Positions 1 to 8,886 of a stretch of DNA of 64,000 nt are shown here, one piece after another. The position numbers and the translations under genes were made by a program. The stretch covers positions 124,001-188,000 of the forward strand of contig JACJYA010000011.1 of assembly GCA_020636315.1 (NCBI GenBank), read 5' to 3'. The notes under the pieces are model-generated. The model saw only the letters and a list, made by a program, of their open reading frames with translations, was not told the DNA's origin and ran no database searches. How positions within the stretch are numbered: the first letter of the stretch is position 1; each line of letters opens with the position of its first letter. Source of the DNA: Lewinellaceae bacterium (GTDB taxonomy: Bacteria; Bacteroidota; Bacteroidia; Chitinophagales; Saprospiraceae).

Positions 1-1127
1 AAGATGGCGTAGGTCAGGTTATAACCGACGCTTACAGCGGTGACCCTCACCTTACTGGAGAACATTTCCGTCAGTGTTGCCGGAATGGTGCCGGCGTAGG
101 CGGCCAGCAAAATGGCCATGCCCATTTGTCCGCCGAGGATCATGGCGTCGTTGTGGTGGTGCATGAGCCAGACCAGCGGATAAGCGAACACCACCATACC
201 AACCGCTCCGCCGATAAGAACCGGCTTGCGCCCTACCCGGTCGGAAAGCCAGGCAAAAAACGGAACGGCGATCATCAGTACGATCATGCTCATGGTGTTG
301 AGTTGCAAAGCCACCGTTCGCGGCTCCTTCACATAGTTGACCAGCCAGGTGGCGGCGAAGATAAAGATGGCATAGAATGCTATTGCGGTCAGCAGGTTGA
401 GGGCGCTGACCCTCAGCACTTCTTTCCTGTCTTCCCAAAGATGCTTCAGCGGGTTGTCTGCCTTTTCTTCTTCTTTCAGTGTTTCCGGCATGTGGCGGCG
501 GATCAGGAAGCCAACTCCGGCGACCAGGACACCGAACAGAAAGGGCAGGCGCCAGCCCCAGGTATGCAACTGAGACTCATCCAGCATCCCGCTGATGATG
601 GACCCCACGAAGGAGCCCAGCAGGATACCACCGGTGGCGCCAACCAGAGAGGCGCTGGAGAACAGGCCTCTTTTGCTTTTCGGAGCGCTTTCCACCAGAT
701 AGACGATCGAGCTGGTGTATTCCCCTCCCACCGACAGCCCCTGCGCCATGCGCAGTAAAACCAAAGCTACCGAAGCCGCAACGCCAACCTGTCCATAGGT
801 AGGCATGAGCCCGATGAGAAAAGTCGGTACAGCCATCATCATTACTGAAAGGTTGAGGGCCCGCTTCCGTCCGATGTGGTCGCCGATATACCCAAAAAAT
901 GCTCCGCCTACCGGCCGCATCAGAAAGCCTGCCGCAAAGGCCCCAAATGAGGCGATCAGGGAAACGGTCGGGTCTTTGGAGGGGAAGAACAGTTCGGCAA
1001 AGACGGGTGCGAAGAAGCCGTAAACGGCAAAATCATACCACTCTAATACATTTCCGGCAATACCGGCGAGGATAGTAGATGTTCTGGATACTGGAGGGAT
1101 TGTTACAGCAGCAGTTGTCGATTCCAT
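1..1127 (-). CDS. MHS-family MFS transporter (C-terminus off window)
   Basis: Inner-membrane secondary transporter of the major facilitator superfamily, metabolite:H+ symporter type (ProP/KgtP/ShiA-like). About 375 residues are visible from ATG 1127; the end lies left of the window. Seen: the MHS signature GNVLEWYDFAVYGFFAPVFA just after the start, the loop 2-3 motif GDHIGRKRAL, RMAQGLSVGGEY in helix 4, a second half with SDRVGRKPVLIGG, and about ten hydrophobic segments. Family members move osmolytes, dicarboxylates or shikimate; the substrate cannot be read from sequence. A tandem-repeat operator and a -7 box lie 37-98 bp upstream, putting it in the inferred AraC-type regulon. Sure of the family, unsure of the substrate. 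Confidence 0.93.
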   Translation of the reverse strand, partial: MESTTAAVTIPPVSRTSTILAGIAGNVLEWYDFAVYGFFAPVFAELFFPSKDPTVSLIASFGAFAAGFLMRPVGGAFFGYIGDHIGRKRALNLSVMMMAVPTFLIGLMPTYGQVGVAASVALVLLRMAQGLSVGGEYTSSIVYLVESAPKSKRGLFSSASLVGATGGILLGSFVGSIISGMLDESQLHTWGWRLPFLFGVLVAGVGFLIRRHMPETLKEEEKADNPLKHLWEDRKEVLRVSALNLLTAIAFYAIFIFAATWLVNYVKEPRTVALQLNTMSMIVLMIAVPFFAWLSDRVGRKPVLIGGAVGMVVFAYPLVWLMHHHNDAMILGGQMGMAILLAAYAGTIPATLTEMFSSKVRVTAVSVGYNLTYAI

Positions 1128-1163
1128 TATTTGTGATTGAGGTTTTGATTTCAGGTTACCGGG

Positions 1164-1225
1164 CAAAGATGGAGGGAAATGGAAAGTGGGTTTTTCACTA
1201 TTGTTCCGAATTGGTGGATTATTGT
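1164..1225 (-). promoter_or_regulatory. Tandem-repeat operator and -7 box, MFS gene
   Basis: On the minus strand: repeat 1 ACAATAATCC (from 1225), repeat 2 ACAATAGTG (from 1204), 21 bp apart, then CATCTTTG (1171-1164), a match to the Bacteroidota -7 TAnnTTTG box, starting 33 bp after repeat 2. Same geometry as other sites in this window. It lies upstream of the MFS gene. Confidence 0.75.
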
Positions 1226-1302
1226 TTCAAAAACGGGTTTATACCCTTTCAAAAATTTGTTACTTGCATTTGTATGCGCATTTTATTGAAAATTTGCCGG
1301 CC

Positions 1303-2528
1303 ATGACGCCCTACCTTCAGCAACGCACCCTTTATCCTCCACAGGTGGACGCTCCGCCTCCGGACAATCTGTCTCTGGTGGTGGCCCTCCCTGCTTACGA
1401 TGAGCCCGGCCTGTTGGAAAGCCTTCAATGCCTGTTCGAATGTACCCTTCCTGAAGGCGCAGCCGTAGAGGTTATTGTGGTTGTGAATGAACCGGAGGAT
1501 GCACCGGAGGACGTTGTGGCCCGAAACCTGGAGATATTTGAACAGGCTCGTCAATGGGCGGCTGCCCACCGGCGCCCCGGCCTGCAGTTTTTTATCCTGC
1601 ACCATGCGCTGCCTTCCCGGCATGCCGGTGTAGGGCTGGCCCGCAAGATCGCTATGGATGAGGCCTGTCGGCGGCTGGAGCAGGCGGGCAACCCGGAAGG
1701 CGTTATCGCCTGTTTCGATGCCGACAGCCGTTGTGATGCCAACTACCTGCAGGCTGTCACCCGGCATTTCCAGGAACATCCGGAATGCCCGGCGGCCTCC
1801 ATTTACTTCGAACACCCTCTGGAAGGCGCCGAATATTCTCCGGAAGTGTATGAGGCCATCCTTTCCTACGAATTGCACCTGCGCTATTATGTGCAGGCTC
1901 AGCGTTGGGCGGGTTTTCCCCATGCTTTCCATACCGTGGGCTCGAGTATGGCGGTGCGTTGTTCGAATTATCAGAAACAGGGGGGCATGAACAAACGCAA
2001 GGCGGGGGAGGATTTTTACTTTATCCACAAATTCACCCTGCTGCCCGGCTTTGCCAATATTACCGATACGCGGGTCATCCCTTCCCCACGCCCCAGCCAC
2101 CGGGTGCCCTTCGGTACGGGGAGGGCCGTGCAGGAAATGATGACCGGAGAAGAACGCCATTACCACACCTATCCGCCTCGATCATTCATCGAACTGAAGT
2201 CTTTTTATACCACCTGTCTGCAATTTACCACGAAGAGGGGCAATGGGAAGCAAGCCCTGTACTGGCCGGTTTTCTCCGCAAACAGGATTTTCAGGACAAG
2301 CTTTCCGAAATGAAGCACCATTCAGCCTCCTACCCTACCTTTTTTGGTACCGCTTCTACCGTTGGTTCAACCCTTTCCTGGTGATGAAGTACCTGCACTT
2401 TGCACGCGATAAAGGCCAGGGCAGATATACCCACAGGCAAGGCGGCGGCATGGTTGCTGGCGGAGTTGGGCAAGTTGTTGAAACGGAAGACTACCTTTCT
2501 CTTTGCGCCGGTTTCGAATGGCAGATAG
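1303..2528 (+). pseudogene. Family 2-like glycosyltransferase, frameshifted
   Basis: Probable cytoplasmic glycosyltransferase with a GT-A fold. From ATG 1303: LSLVVALPAYDEPGLLESL (nucleotide-sugar strand), the DxD site in IACFDADSRCDANYL, and the acceptor-side GGMNKRKAGEDFYF segment. The reading frame is continuous to about 2200, then changes three times. Near 2195 one T is missing in a T5 run, after which the frame reads HLSAIYHEEGQWEAS. Near 2343 one T is missing in a T6 run, after which it reads WYRFYRWFNPFLVMKYLHFARD. Near 2430 it changes again to end in KAAAWLLAELGKLLKRKTT and TAG 2526. Joined, the product would be about 408 residues. The two T-run indels look like sequencing errors, but true decay cannot be excluded. 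Acceptor unknown. Confidence 0.7.
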
Positions 2529-2612
2529 AAGCGGGATACTGAAGTAGGGGGATCAAATTATTTTATTTTCCCAGCCCTCACTGCTCATAGTACTAGGTTG
2601 CTTTTTTTTCCC

Positions 2613-4125
2613 TTACTGGGTCACAGGGCATATTGTATACTGATCGTCCCTGATAATCACATGGGGACGCATTTGGATGTTTTGCTCTGTGCTCCAATTG
2701 AAAGGCTTTTTGAAACTGTATGCCCCCGTAATGCCGACATAATTGCCGAGCATGTAAGTCAAGTTACCCATCAGCATGCCGTGGAATTTCCACTGGTTGT
2801 TTGCAAATCCGGTAGAGTACTTCATCGTAGTCCAGTAGCTCTCCCTGATAGAGCGTACGCCCTTTATTTGCTGAAAAATATTCAGGGTGCTTCCAATGAA
2901 AACATCTGCCTGCCAGCTTCTCACCGTCCAGGTTTTACCAATGGCAAGGGGATCTGAAAGAGTTGGGTGGTATTGTAATGCCGCACCGTGCGCTTTGCCG
3001 GTACAGTGAGCTCAATGTCACCCCGGACTACCGTTTGCTCTCCGGTCAATTTATTAATCTGGATCTGTACAACTGTGTCGGTAAGCGTAATGGTATAATC
3101 GTTGACGGCTGCACTCCAGTCGAACCGGTTCTCCAGTTGTTGGAACTGAAGCCCCAGCAGCAAGGCGAGGTCCTTTTTCAGAGGGTGAGTGTAGTGCAAC
3201 CTTACCTGATGGGAAATGATGGTGCGTTCATACGCGTAGCGCTCCGGTTTTGACTTACTGTACCCCATATTCCACCAGGTTACACCACCAGCTAAAGACA
3301 GCCGCCCGGTGCTTTTTACTCTACTCTCCGGAGCCTCGTCACTTTTCGGTACCGGCTGTGAAAAGATGGGCAGGACCGGACTGGCAGTATGGTTTTCAAC
3401 GAATAAGCGCCTTGCAGACAGGTATTTCTCAATGGGCGATAGCAGATGGTGGTTTTCCCGCTCACCTTACTTTTGAGCCGCCTACCGCACTTTTATTTTG
3501 AAGGGGAGCCGTAAGCCGGAGCGGAGTATTGGAGTTAAAGGAGTAATACCTTCTCGGGAAGAGGAAGAATTGGGAGCAATTGCTTCTGCCTTACTTCCAG
3601 CAGAGAGGCCTCTGGATGCCCTGCTTTCTGGAGCGGCGCCATCCCGTTTAATAGAGGGTTGTGCTCCTGTATCCATTTGCCGGGGATGTTCAAGGGCAGG
3701 GACATTAGCCGCCACCCCATTCCCGAGGCGAGAGCGGTATCTTCCAGGCAGATACCATCCCTGCTGCCAGCCCTTTCTGTAACTGCTTGCGGCGGCATGG
3801 TAGCTGCCGCCCTGGAATACCCATCCGCCCATTCCGAATGCCCCAAAGCGCTTTTACTCTGGGAAATGGGCGGTACTACCGCTTTTATGGGTTCTTATCA
3901 CCCCGCGGCTACAGATTACAAGCAGGAATAAAATGACGATGCTAAGGCTGGCAATGAAAAATTTCTCTTGCTCCAAAATTGAAGCCGAGCCGGTTTAGAG
4001 GGAGATTGAGCTCCTCCATTTTCTTCAGGATACCATCCTGCATCTGCTCCCCATTCCAGTTCGGGAGGTACTGGTGGTTTGTCTTCAGACATCAGCCGCT
4101 TTAGCTTGTCGTATTTAGAGTCCAA
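2613..4125 (-). pseudogene. Outer-membrane beta-barrel protein, frameshifted
   Basis: Pieces of one minus-strand protein lie in changing frames. An N-terminal cytoplasmic region starts MDSKYDKLKRLMSED (TTG 4125) and is followed in another frame by a membrane segment KFFIASLSIVILFLLVICS (about 3900-3960). A Ser/Arg/Pro-rich linker lies at 3480-3830. Amphipathic barrel strands follow at 2921-3268 (YERTIISHQVRLHYTHPLKKDLALLL, split here as seen) and 2613-2924 (YMLGNYVGITGAYSFKKPF). The layout, a short cytoplasmic head, one helix, then a porin-like beta domain next to an ECF sigma gene, matches Bacteroidota anti-sigma-like barrel proteins. It begins 4 bp after the sigma stop. At least three frame changes; function as regulator or porin is inference. 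Confidence 0.5.
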
Positions 4126-4128
4126 TTG

Positions 4129-4667
4129 CTAAATATTTTGTTTGTTGTTCAAAAATTTTTTCCCCGCAGCCAGTTTTTTAGCCCTCGACAATTGGGAACG
4201 GAAGCCCCCGGCGCTGATGCCCAAAAGCTCGCCTGCCTCCTTATGCGAATATTCATCGATGACCACCAGCATAAATACCTCCCCGGTATCCGTCGGGCAT
4301 CAGTCCTAAAAGGTATTCTATATCTGCTTTAGAAAGCTGGTGCATCGGCAGGCCTCTTCGCTTTCTATCTCAGGGGCGCTTTCGAGTGGAATGAAAAGCC
4401 GGGGAGACCTGCCCTGCCGACAGTGCTGTAAACATTGGTTGATCACAATGCGGCGCAACCAAAACTTGAATTCGCCTTCGATTCTTCATAGGTATCTATA
4501 CTCAAAAACACCCGCGCAAATATCTCCTGTATGATGTCGGATAGTCGCTTCGTTTACCACGTAACGTTTTACATGGAGAAGACATAGCCGATACACTGCT
4601 TGTACATCGCCTTGAATGCTGCATTTTCACCTTTCTTAACCAACGCTATCAGGGAAGAGTCAACCAC
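4129..4667 (-). pseudogene. ECF RNA polymerase sigma factor, frameshifted
   Basis: Extracytoplasmic-function sigma-70 factor recognisable in fragments. Region 2 reads LIALVKKGENAAFKAMYKQC from about 4655 down, then VKRYVVNEATIRD, then IIQEIFARVFLSIDTYEE, FKFWLRRIVINQC, and region 4 with FMLVVIDEYSHKEAGELLGI, SAGGFRSQLSRAKKLAAGKK, ending at 4129. These pieces need about five frame changes in 540 bp, the highest indel density in the window. Region 4 helix-turn-helix is well conserved, so loss of function would be recent, or the sequence is faulty. The start is uncertain (GTG 4667 or an ATT/ATA upstream). It heads a two-gene operon with the barrel protein just downstream. Confidence 0.6.
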
Positions 4668-4741
4668 GTATAATGAGGTTTAGAGAGTAAACCCGAAAAC
4701 CAGAATTGGTTCTTCGGGTTTGGAATATTGAGCGCTTCCTT

Positions 4742-5028
4742 TTAGCCACAGTTGTAAATGAAGGCACACCCCTCAACATCATTGTTGAATTCGAGCGCAT
4801 TCCCATTATTTTTCAAAGTACTGATATTGGATATATGATATCGATAGCATCAATTTGCCAGGCGTACATATTGTACTGCAGGGTGGTCATCAGATTGTTT
4901 GCCTCTACTGTATCAGGTTGGTAAACAGATACCTCTGCGACTATCCTATCTGTGTTTTCCTTTTTGGAGGCGGTGGATAATAACCCTGCAAACAGCAACA
5001 ACACACTTATTTTGAATAAAGAATTCAT
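4742..5028 (-). pseudogene. Small secreted protein, one frameshift
   Basis: Starts MNSLFKISVLLLFAGLLSTA, a clear signal peptide, followed by SKKENTDRIVAEVSVYQPDT. The first frame stops after IIYPISVL; a different frame continues STLKNNGNALEFNNDVEGCA and ends at 4742, giving a joined length near 97 residues. No family recognised. It sits upstream of the broken sigma gene on the same strand, and the whole 2200-5030 stretch shares the frameshift problem. Confidence 0.4.
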
Positions 5029-5201
5029 AACTGTCGATTCGTTGAACGGTTAAAGGAATTTTGAAAAGCAAAACTCCGTACGGTGTTGTCAACCATATGC
5101 AGGTGAGGGGCAAAACGTTGCACGGGGGTGTGATTTTTTGATTTGTGCGGTGGACGCCTGGGGAAGGCTGGAGCTCACTTTTGAAGGAACTACTCTTCCG
5201 G
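5029..5201. other. Intergenic DNA, nothing recognised
   Basis: Together with the miniature element to its right this is the gene-free stretch between the small secreted protein and the membrane protein. No promoter box, hairpin or ORF could be supported in these bases. Confidence 0.5.
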
Positions 5202-5399
5202 GTAACTATTCAGCAATTTACCATTAGCTGTTGGCTGTTGGCGCAATATGCTCAAGAGCCGGAAAAATTACTTAAGCCTCCGGTTTTTGCCTGAAAACTA
5301 AACCCAAGGGCAGGCATTTGCCAACCCTGTGGAATTCGTTGCACGACTATTCTACAGTACCAACCGCTTACCGCCAAAAGCTAACTGCTGAATAGTTGC
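5202..5399. mobile_element. Miniature inverted-repeat element, family GTAACTATTC
   Basis: Left end GTAACTATTCAGCA (5202-5215) and right end, read on the other strand, GCAACTATTCAGCA (5399-5386): 13 of 14 match. 198 bp, no transposase ORF. The same ends bound a second copy at 21250-21436. The right end lies inside the 3' end of the neighbouring membrane-protein gene and supplies its last residues and stop codon. Confidence 0.55.
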
Positions 5400-5922
5400 C
5401 TTCTGGTATAATATCATGCTCCCGGCTATACTCGCCGTTAGCAAGCTTGCCTGGATCAGTACTTTTCTTCTTCTTTACCTGCTTCCAAACAAGGCGGTGT
5501 ATCCCGTACACCAATAAGAACACCAGAGGAAGGAGCACCACCAGCCCGGAAAAGTACCAGAAGTACGGTGCGGCTTCGGTACTCCCCCGAAAGGAAGGGG
5601 CGCTTCCGGAAAAGGAAAAGGCCCAGTTGCCGGCCAGATAATAACAGACGAAGCCCCAGCTTGCAGCCAGAAGGATCAGGGCTTTTATTGCCTTTCGGTA
5701 CCAGACAGCCACTTTGTTGCCCGGCCGGTGCAAAGCCCCCAGGCCAGTGTAAATAACTGTAGGCAGAGCAATGATGCCCGCCCAGGTGATAAGCGTGCCG
5801 AAGGGGAAACCACTTTCTTTGCCGATCGGGAGCACCAGAAAAGAGGAGCCGGAAATCAACAGGTAGAGGGAAGACAGGAATATGGCCAGGGCAATGATGA
5901 AGGTGAATGTCCTGATTGGCAT
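5368..5922 (-). CDS. Four-helix membrane protein, unknown
   Basis: 184 residues with hydrophobic segments at about 8-30, 42-62, 80-102 and 120-145, then a basic tail (KQVKKKKS) expected to be cytoplasmic. No catalytic motif and no family recognised. The last residues (EGNYSAVSFWR) are encoded by the terminal repeat of the miniature element at 5202-5399, so the native C-terminus has probably been replaced. Upstream, on the same strand, lies miaE, about 100 bp away. Membrane protein is certain; function is not. Confidence 0.7.
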   Translation of the reverse strand: MPIRTFTFIIALAIFLSSLYLLISGSSFLVLPIGKESGFPFGTLITWAGIIALPTVIYTGLGALHRPGNKVAVWYRKAIKALILLAASWGFVCYYLAGNWAFSFSGSAPSFRGSTEAAPYFWYFSGLVVLLPLVFLLVYGIHRLVWKQVKKKKSTDPGKLANGEYSREHDIIPEGNYSAVSFWR

Positions 5923-6024
5923 GGAAACGGTTTTGTCGTTATTGAGTGAAGGGGTGATCTCCCGCTAACCCGCTGGTTTCCAGAAAACCCAGAAACCCCA
6001 GAAACCAGAAACCATGAACAACAC

Positions 6025-6609
6025 CTAGTGCAAAGCCGGCCTGATCTCCAGCCCGTCCACCACTTTCCCTTCCTGCTCCATCCACCAGTTGAGGCGGTCG
6101 TAAACCTTTTCTTCGGGAAAATAATTCAACGCCATCTTGACGTAGATGTGCCCGTGTTTGGCTTCGGAAGTCCACAGCATCTTATAGAACCGCTTCAGTT
6201 CGGGGTCTTCCAGCGCCTCTTCGATCAACCGAAATCGTTCTGCCCCCCGGGTTTCGAAAACCGAGCCGATCAGCAGGCGGTCCAGGAAGCGTTCCTCGAT
6301 GCCCGAATGCATGCGTTTCATCAGGCCCTTGATGTACGGGTCTTCAGGGATGGAATGCAGCAGGGGTACTCCCCGCCTGTGCATCAGTTCGACCACCTGC
6401 TGGAAATGCTCCAGCTCTTCGATGGCGGTTTCGATCAATTCCGGGATGATCTCTTCGCGGTCGGGATATTTGGCCACCAGGCTCATGGCCGCCGCCGAGG
6501 CCTTTCGCTCGCAATCGGCATGGTCCTGAAGAAAAGTGTCGAAGTCATTCATGACGGCCTCCACCCATTCGGGTTTGCTGGCCACTGCGATGTCGAGATT
6601 GAGTTTCAT
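6025..6609 (-). CDS. miaE: tRNA-(ms2io6A37) hydroxylase, MiaE
   Basis: Non-heme di-iron monooxygenase that hydroxylates the isopentenyl group of ms2i6A at tRNA position 37. 194 residues, normal family length. The ferritin-like four-helix fold shows its iron ligands: an early Glu, EELEHF (about residues 66-71), a third-helix Glu near GSVFETRGAERF, and the SEAKHGHIY motif (about 151). Start ATG 6609. It is on the same strand as the binding-protein gene 33 bp upstream, so the two may be co-transcribed, although the functions are unrelated. Confidence 0.92.
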   Translation of the reverse strand: MKLNLDIAVASKPEWVEAVMNDFDTFLQDHADCERKASAAAMSLVAKYPDREEIIPELIETAIEELEHFQQVVELMHRRGVPLLHSIPEDPYIKGLMKRMHSGIEERFLDRLLIGSVFETRGAERFRLIEEALEDPELKRFYKMLWTSEAKHGHIYVKMALNYFPEEKVYDRLNWWMEQEGKVVDGLEIRPALH

Positions 6610-6642
6610 GGGGCAAAAATAAGGTTTGTTGCCCGATTTCTC

Positions 6643-7935
6643 TCAATCAATGACCAGCTGGCCGCTGGCGTTATCGTAATGGCCCTGGGCTTTCCATTCG
6701 TACCCGGCGCCGGTTTTGGACAATCCCCAGAAATTGAAGTAGGCATATTTCCGGTCGCCGGCGGGGTCGAAGGCCGTTCTTCCGGTGATCCCGTAGTGGT
6801 ACCGGGCCGCCTGTTCGAGGGCAGCGCGGAAAGATTGAGCAGTAGGGGAGGCCGGGCCGTTCCGGTAGGCCTCCGTCATGAGCCATACGGCGTCGTAGGA
6901 CGTCAGGGCGAAAACTTCCGGCGCGCGGCCTAGTTCGGAAACCAACTGATCTTGTATCGGTTCCCAAAGGTCGGCCGCCGATGGGTCGGGAGCGAAGGAG
7001 GGGCAGCGGAAGCTTTGCTGCATGGCAAATTGCGCCGCCACAGGGTCATTGAGCAGATCGGCGTTATTGGCAAAGGCGGAACTCCCGTACCATTTCACCA
7101 GGGCGCAACCGGGCTCCTGGGCCGCTGCCGAAAGAATGGAGGCCCCTTCTCCGAAACTGAGCAGATAAACTGCCACCTGGGATGCCGGAGATTGCTGGAG
7201 CGCCTGGTTGATGGCACTGGCCACCTGGGCGGCGATGTCGGCGCTGTTTACATTGGAAGGGTCGTATTTAATGGGGGTAAATAGAGTTTTCCCTTCCTGT
7301 CCGAGGAGTTGAGAGACATCATCGATCAACCCGTCTCCCCATACATCGTCCCGAACCACCGGGATAATGGTTTCAATGCCGTCGTAATCAAACAGGGCGG
7401 TAACGGCCGCCGCCTGGTTGCCGTCACTGGGTACGAGCCGGAACAGGTTGTCATCAGCAATGGCAAGGCTGCTGGCCACACTGGACGGGCTCAGGAGAAT
7501 GACCCCTTCCTGGTTGGCGTAATCCACAGTGGCGGCAGCATCGGCGCTGGAATAAGGCCCGATGACGAAGCGACTTCCCTCGCCGGCCAGTTCCATCAAC
7601 TGTTGAAGGGCAGTTTCGGGGTCTGCGCCGGTATCTTTGATGGTGAATTCTACTCTCAGTCCGCTTCCACCTGAGGACAGAAAGTCGTTGACATCCTGCA
7701 TGGCCAGAGTGGCTCCGGCCCGGGCGCTTTCGCCGGCGGAGGCCGCTGCTCCGCTGAGGGGAAGCAACAGGCCGATCTGCAGGGTGTCTTCAGTGATGGT
7801 TTCATCGGTTTTCTGGCAGCCGAGGGTGAGCATTACGCACAGAGCGAGCAGCAGGCTGCCGATGGCTATCCAGTTATTGGGGCGTTCTGTTTTATTGGTT
7901 TGTTGATCGAAATGAAGGTGATAGATCAGTGGCAT
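6643..7935 (-). CDS. LivJ-like ABC transporter binding lipoprotein
   Basis: Periplasmic solute-binding protein of the branched-chain amino acid type (Peripla_BP_6). N-terminal hydrophobic stretch with lipobox LTLGC, so membrane-anchored. Then LQIGLLLPLSGAAASAGES (phosphate-loop-like start of the fold), FVIGPYSSADAAATVDYAN, ILLSPSSVASSL, FRLVPSDGNQAAAV and SYDAVWLMTEAYRNG, the usual landmarks in order. About 430 residues from 7935; a later start is possible. No permease or ATPase genes are adjacent, so it is an orphan here. Its upstream DNA carries the tandem-repeat operator and a -7 box at the standard spacing, suggesting control with the lectin cluster. Ligand unknown. Confidence 0.88.
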   Translation of the reverse strand: MPLIYHLHFDQQTNKTERPNNWIAIGSLLLALCVMLTLGCQKTDETITEDTLQIGLLLPLSGAAASAGESARAGATLAMQDVNDFLSSGGSGLRVEFTIKDTGADPETALQQLMELAGEGSRFVIGPYSSADAAATVDYANQEGVILLSPSSVASSLAIADDNLFRLVPSDGNQAAAVTALFDYDGIETIIPVVRDDVWGDGLIDDVSQLLGQEGKTLFTPIKYDPSNVNSADIAAQVASAINQALQQSPASQVAVYLLSFGEGASILSAAAQEPGCALVKWYGSSAFANNADLLNDPVAAQFAMQQSFRCPSFAPDPSAADLWEPIQDQLVSELGRAPEVFALTSYDAVWLMTEAYRNGPASPTAQSFRAALEQAARYHYGITGRTAFDPAGDRKYAYFNFWGLSKTGAGYEWKAQGHYDNASGQLVID

Positions 7936-7970
7936 GGGTGGAAAGATTCTTTTTTATTAAAATGTTTTGG

Positions 7971-8032
7971 CAAAATTGGGCCTTTGGGGCACCCTTTGCG
8001 CAGACTATTGTTCCAAAAAGGTGGATTATTGT
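7971..8032 (-). promoter_or_regulatory. Tandem-repeat operator and -7 box, binding-protein gene
   Basis: Minus strand: ACAATAATCC from 8032, ACAATAGTCT from 8011 (21 bp apart), then CAATTTTG from 7978, 33 bp after repeat 2. The gene starts at 7935, 36 bp further on. Confidence 0.72.
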
Positions 8033-8131
8033 TTCAACAACCTGAATTCCAATCCTATTACTACCTGCCGGTGAGCGTTGGTGGGTAGGCAAGAACAGAT
8101 AAATTTATCCGTCAATTTCAAAAAAAGAAAA

Positions 8132-8806
8132 ATGAAAAGACTGATCCTCCTGAGCCTGAGCCTGTTTTCCTGTAAAACATCCGGGAACCTCCCGAAAGGA
8201 TTCGTTTATCTGTCTGATGTGGCGCCGGATGTGGAAGTAGAACTTCGCTATTTTTCTTCCGATAATTTTGTCGGCGATACCATCGACGGGTACCGGGCGG
8301 ACAGGTGCATCATCAGCAGGCCGGCGGCTGAGGCCTTAAAGGAGGTACAGAAAGAGCTGAGGCCCCTGGGGCTTGGCATCAGGGTATTTGATGCCTATCG
8401 CCCTCAACGCGCCGTTGATCACTTCGTGCGCTGGGCCGAGGACCTGAGCGATACGCTTATGAAACCTGTTTATTATCCGAATGTGGATAAAAGCGAACTC
8501 TTTGAGAGAGGGTATATCGCCGCCAGGTCCGGCCACACCCGCGGCAGCACGCTGGACCTCACCCTGGTTCATCTCGAAGGCCCTCAAAAAGGGAAGGCTC
8601 TCGATATGGGCACTCCCTGGGATCATTTTGACCCGGCTGCCTGGCCGGGCAGTAATGCAGTTACCGAGGCCCAAAAGCAAAACAGGATGCTACTCCAAAA
8701 GATGATGGTGGACAATGGATTCAAGCCTCTGAAAGAAGAATGGTGGCATTTCACACTGAAGGAGGAGCCGTATCCGGATACTTACTTCAATTTTGTGGTG
8801 GAGTAA
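8132..8806 (+). CDS. D-alanyl-D-alanine dipeptidase (VanX/DdpX type)
   Basis: Zinc metallopeptidase (M15D) that cleaves D-Ala-D-Ala. 224 residues from ATG 8132. The signal sequence ends in a lipobox-like LFSC at about residue 12, so a periplasmic lipoprotein is likely. Catalytic landmarks: FDAYRPQRAVDHF (substrate-binding Arg), SGHTRGSTLDLTL (zinc His and Asp of SxHxxGxxxD) and EEWWHF (catalytic Glu and third zinc ligand His). No vanHA genes are nearby, so peptidoglycan recycling or dipeptide use is more likely than vancomycin resistance. Confidence 0.92.
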   Translation: MKRLILLSLSLFSCKTSGNLPKGFVYLSDVAPDVEVELRYFSSDNFVGDTIDGYRADRCIISRPAAEALKEVQKELRPLGLGIRVFDAYRPQRAVDHFVRWAEDLSDTLMKPVYYPNVDKSELFERGYIAARSGHTRGSTLDLTLVHLEGPQKGKALDMGTPWDHFDPAAWPGSNAVTEAQKQNRMLLQKMMVDNGFKPLKEEWWHFTLKEEPYPDTYFNFVVE

Positions 8807-8886
8807 TAATTCCGGTTAATGATGGAGCCTTCGTCAGAATATTGGAGAATGCCTGGAAAAATGCTAATTTTATTGAAAAAGCGATC

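Noticed and set aside
126..758. 210-codon plus-strand ORF at the left edge
   Set aside because: Antisense to the MFS transporter, which reads cleanly as a membrane protein on the minus strand.
1249..2166. 305-codon minus-strand ORF
   Set aside because: Antisense to the glycosyltransferase, whose DxD and other motifs are on the plus strand.
6028..6933. 301-codon plus-strand ORF
   Set aside because: It is antisense to miaE and the binding-protein gene, both of which have clear family motifs; the ORF has none.
8132..8806. Vancomycin-resistance locus, because of the VanX-type dipeptidase
   Set aside because: No ligase, dehydrogenase or VanRS genes nearby; the protein looks like a housekeeping periplasmic dipeptidase.
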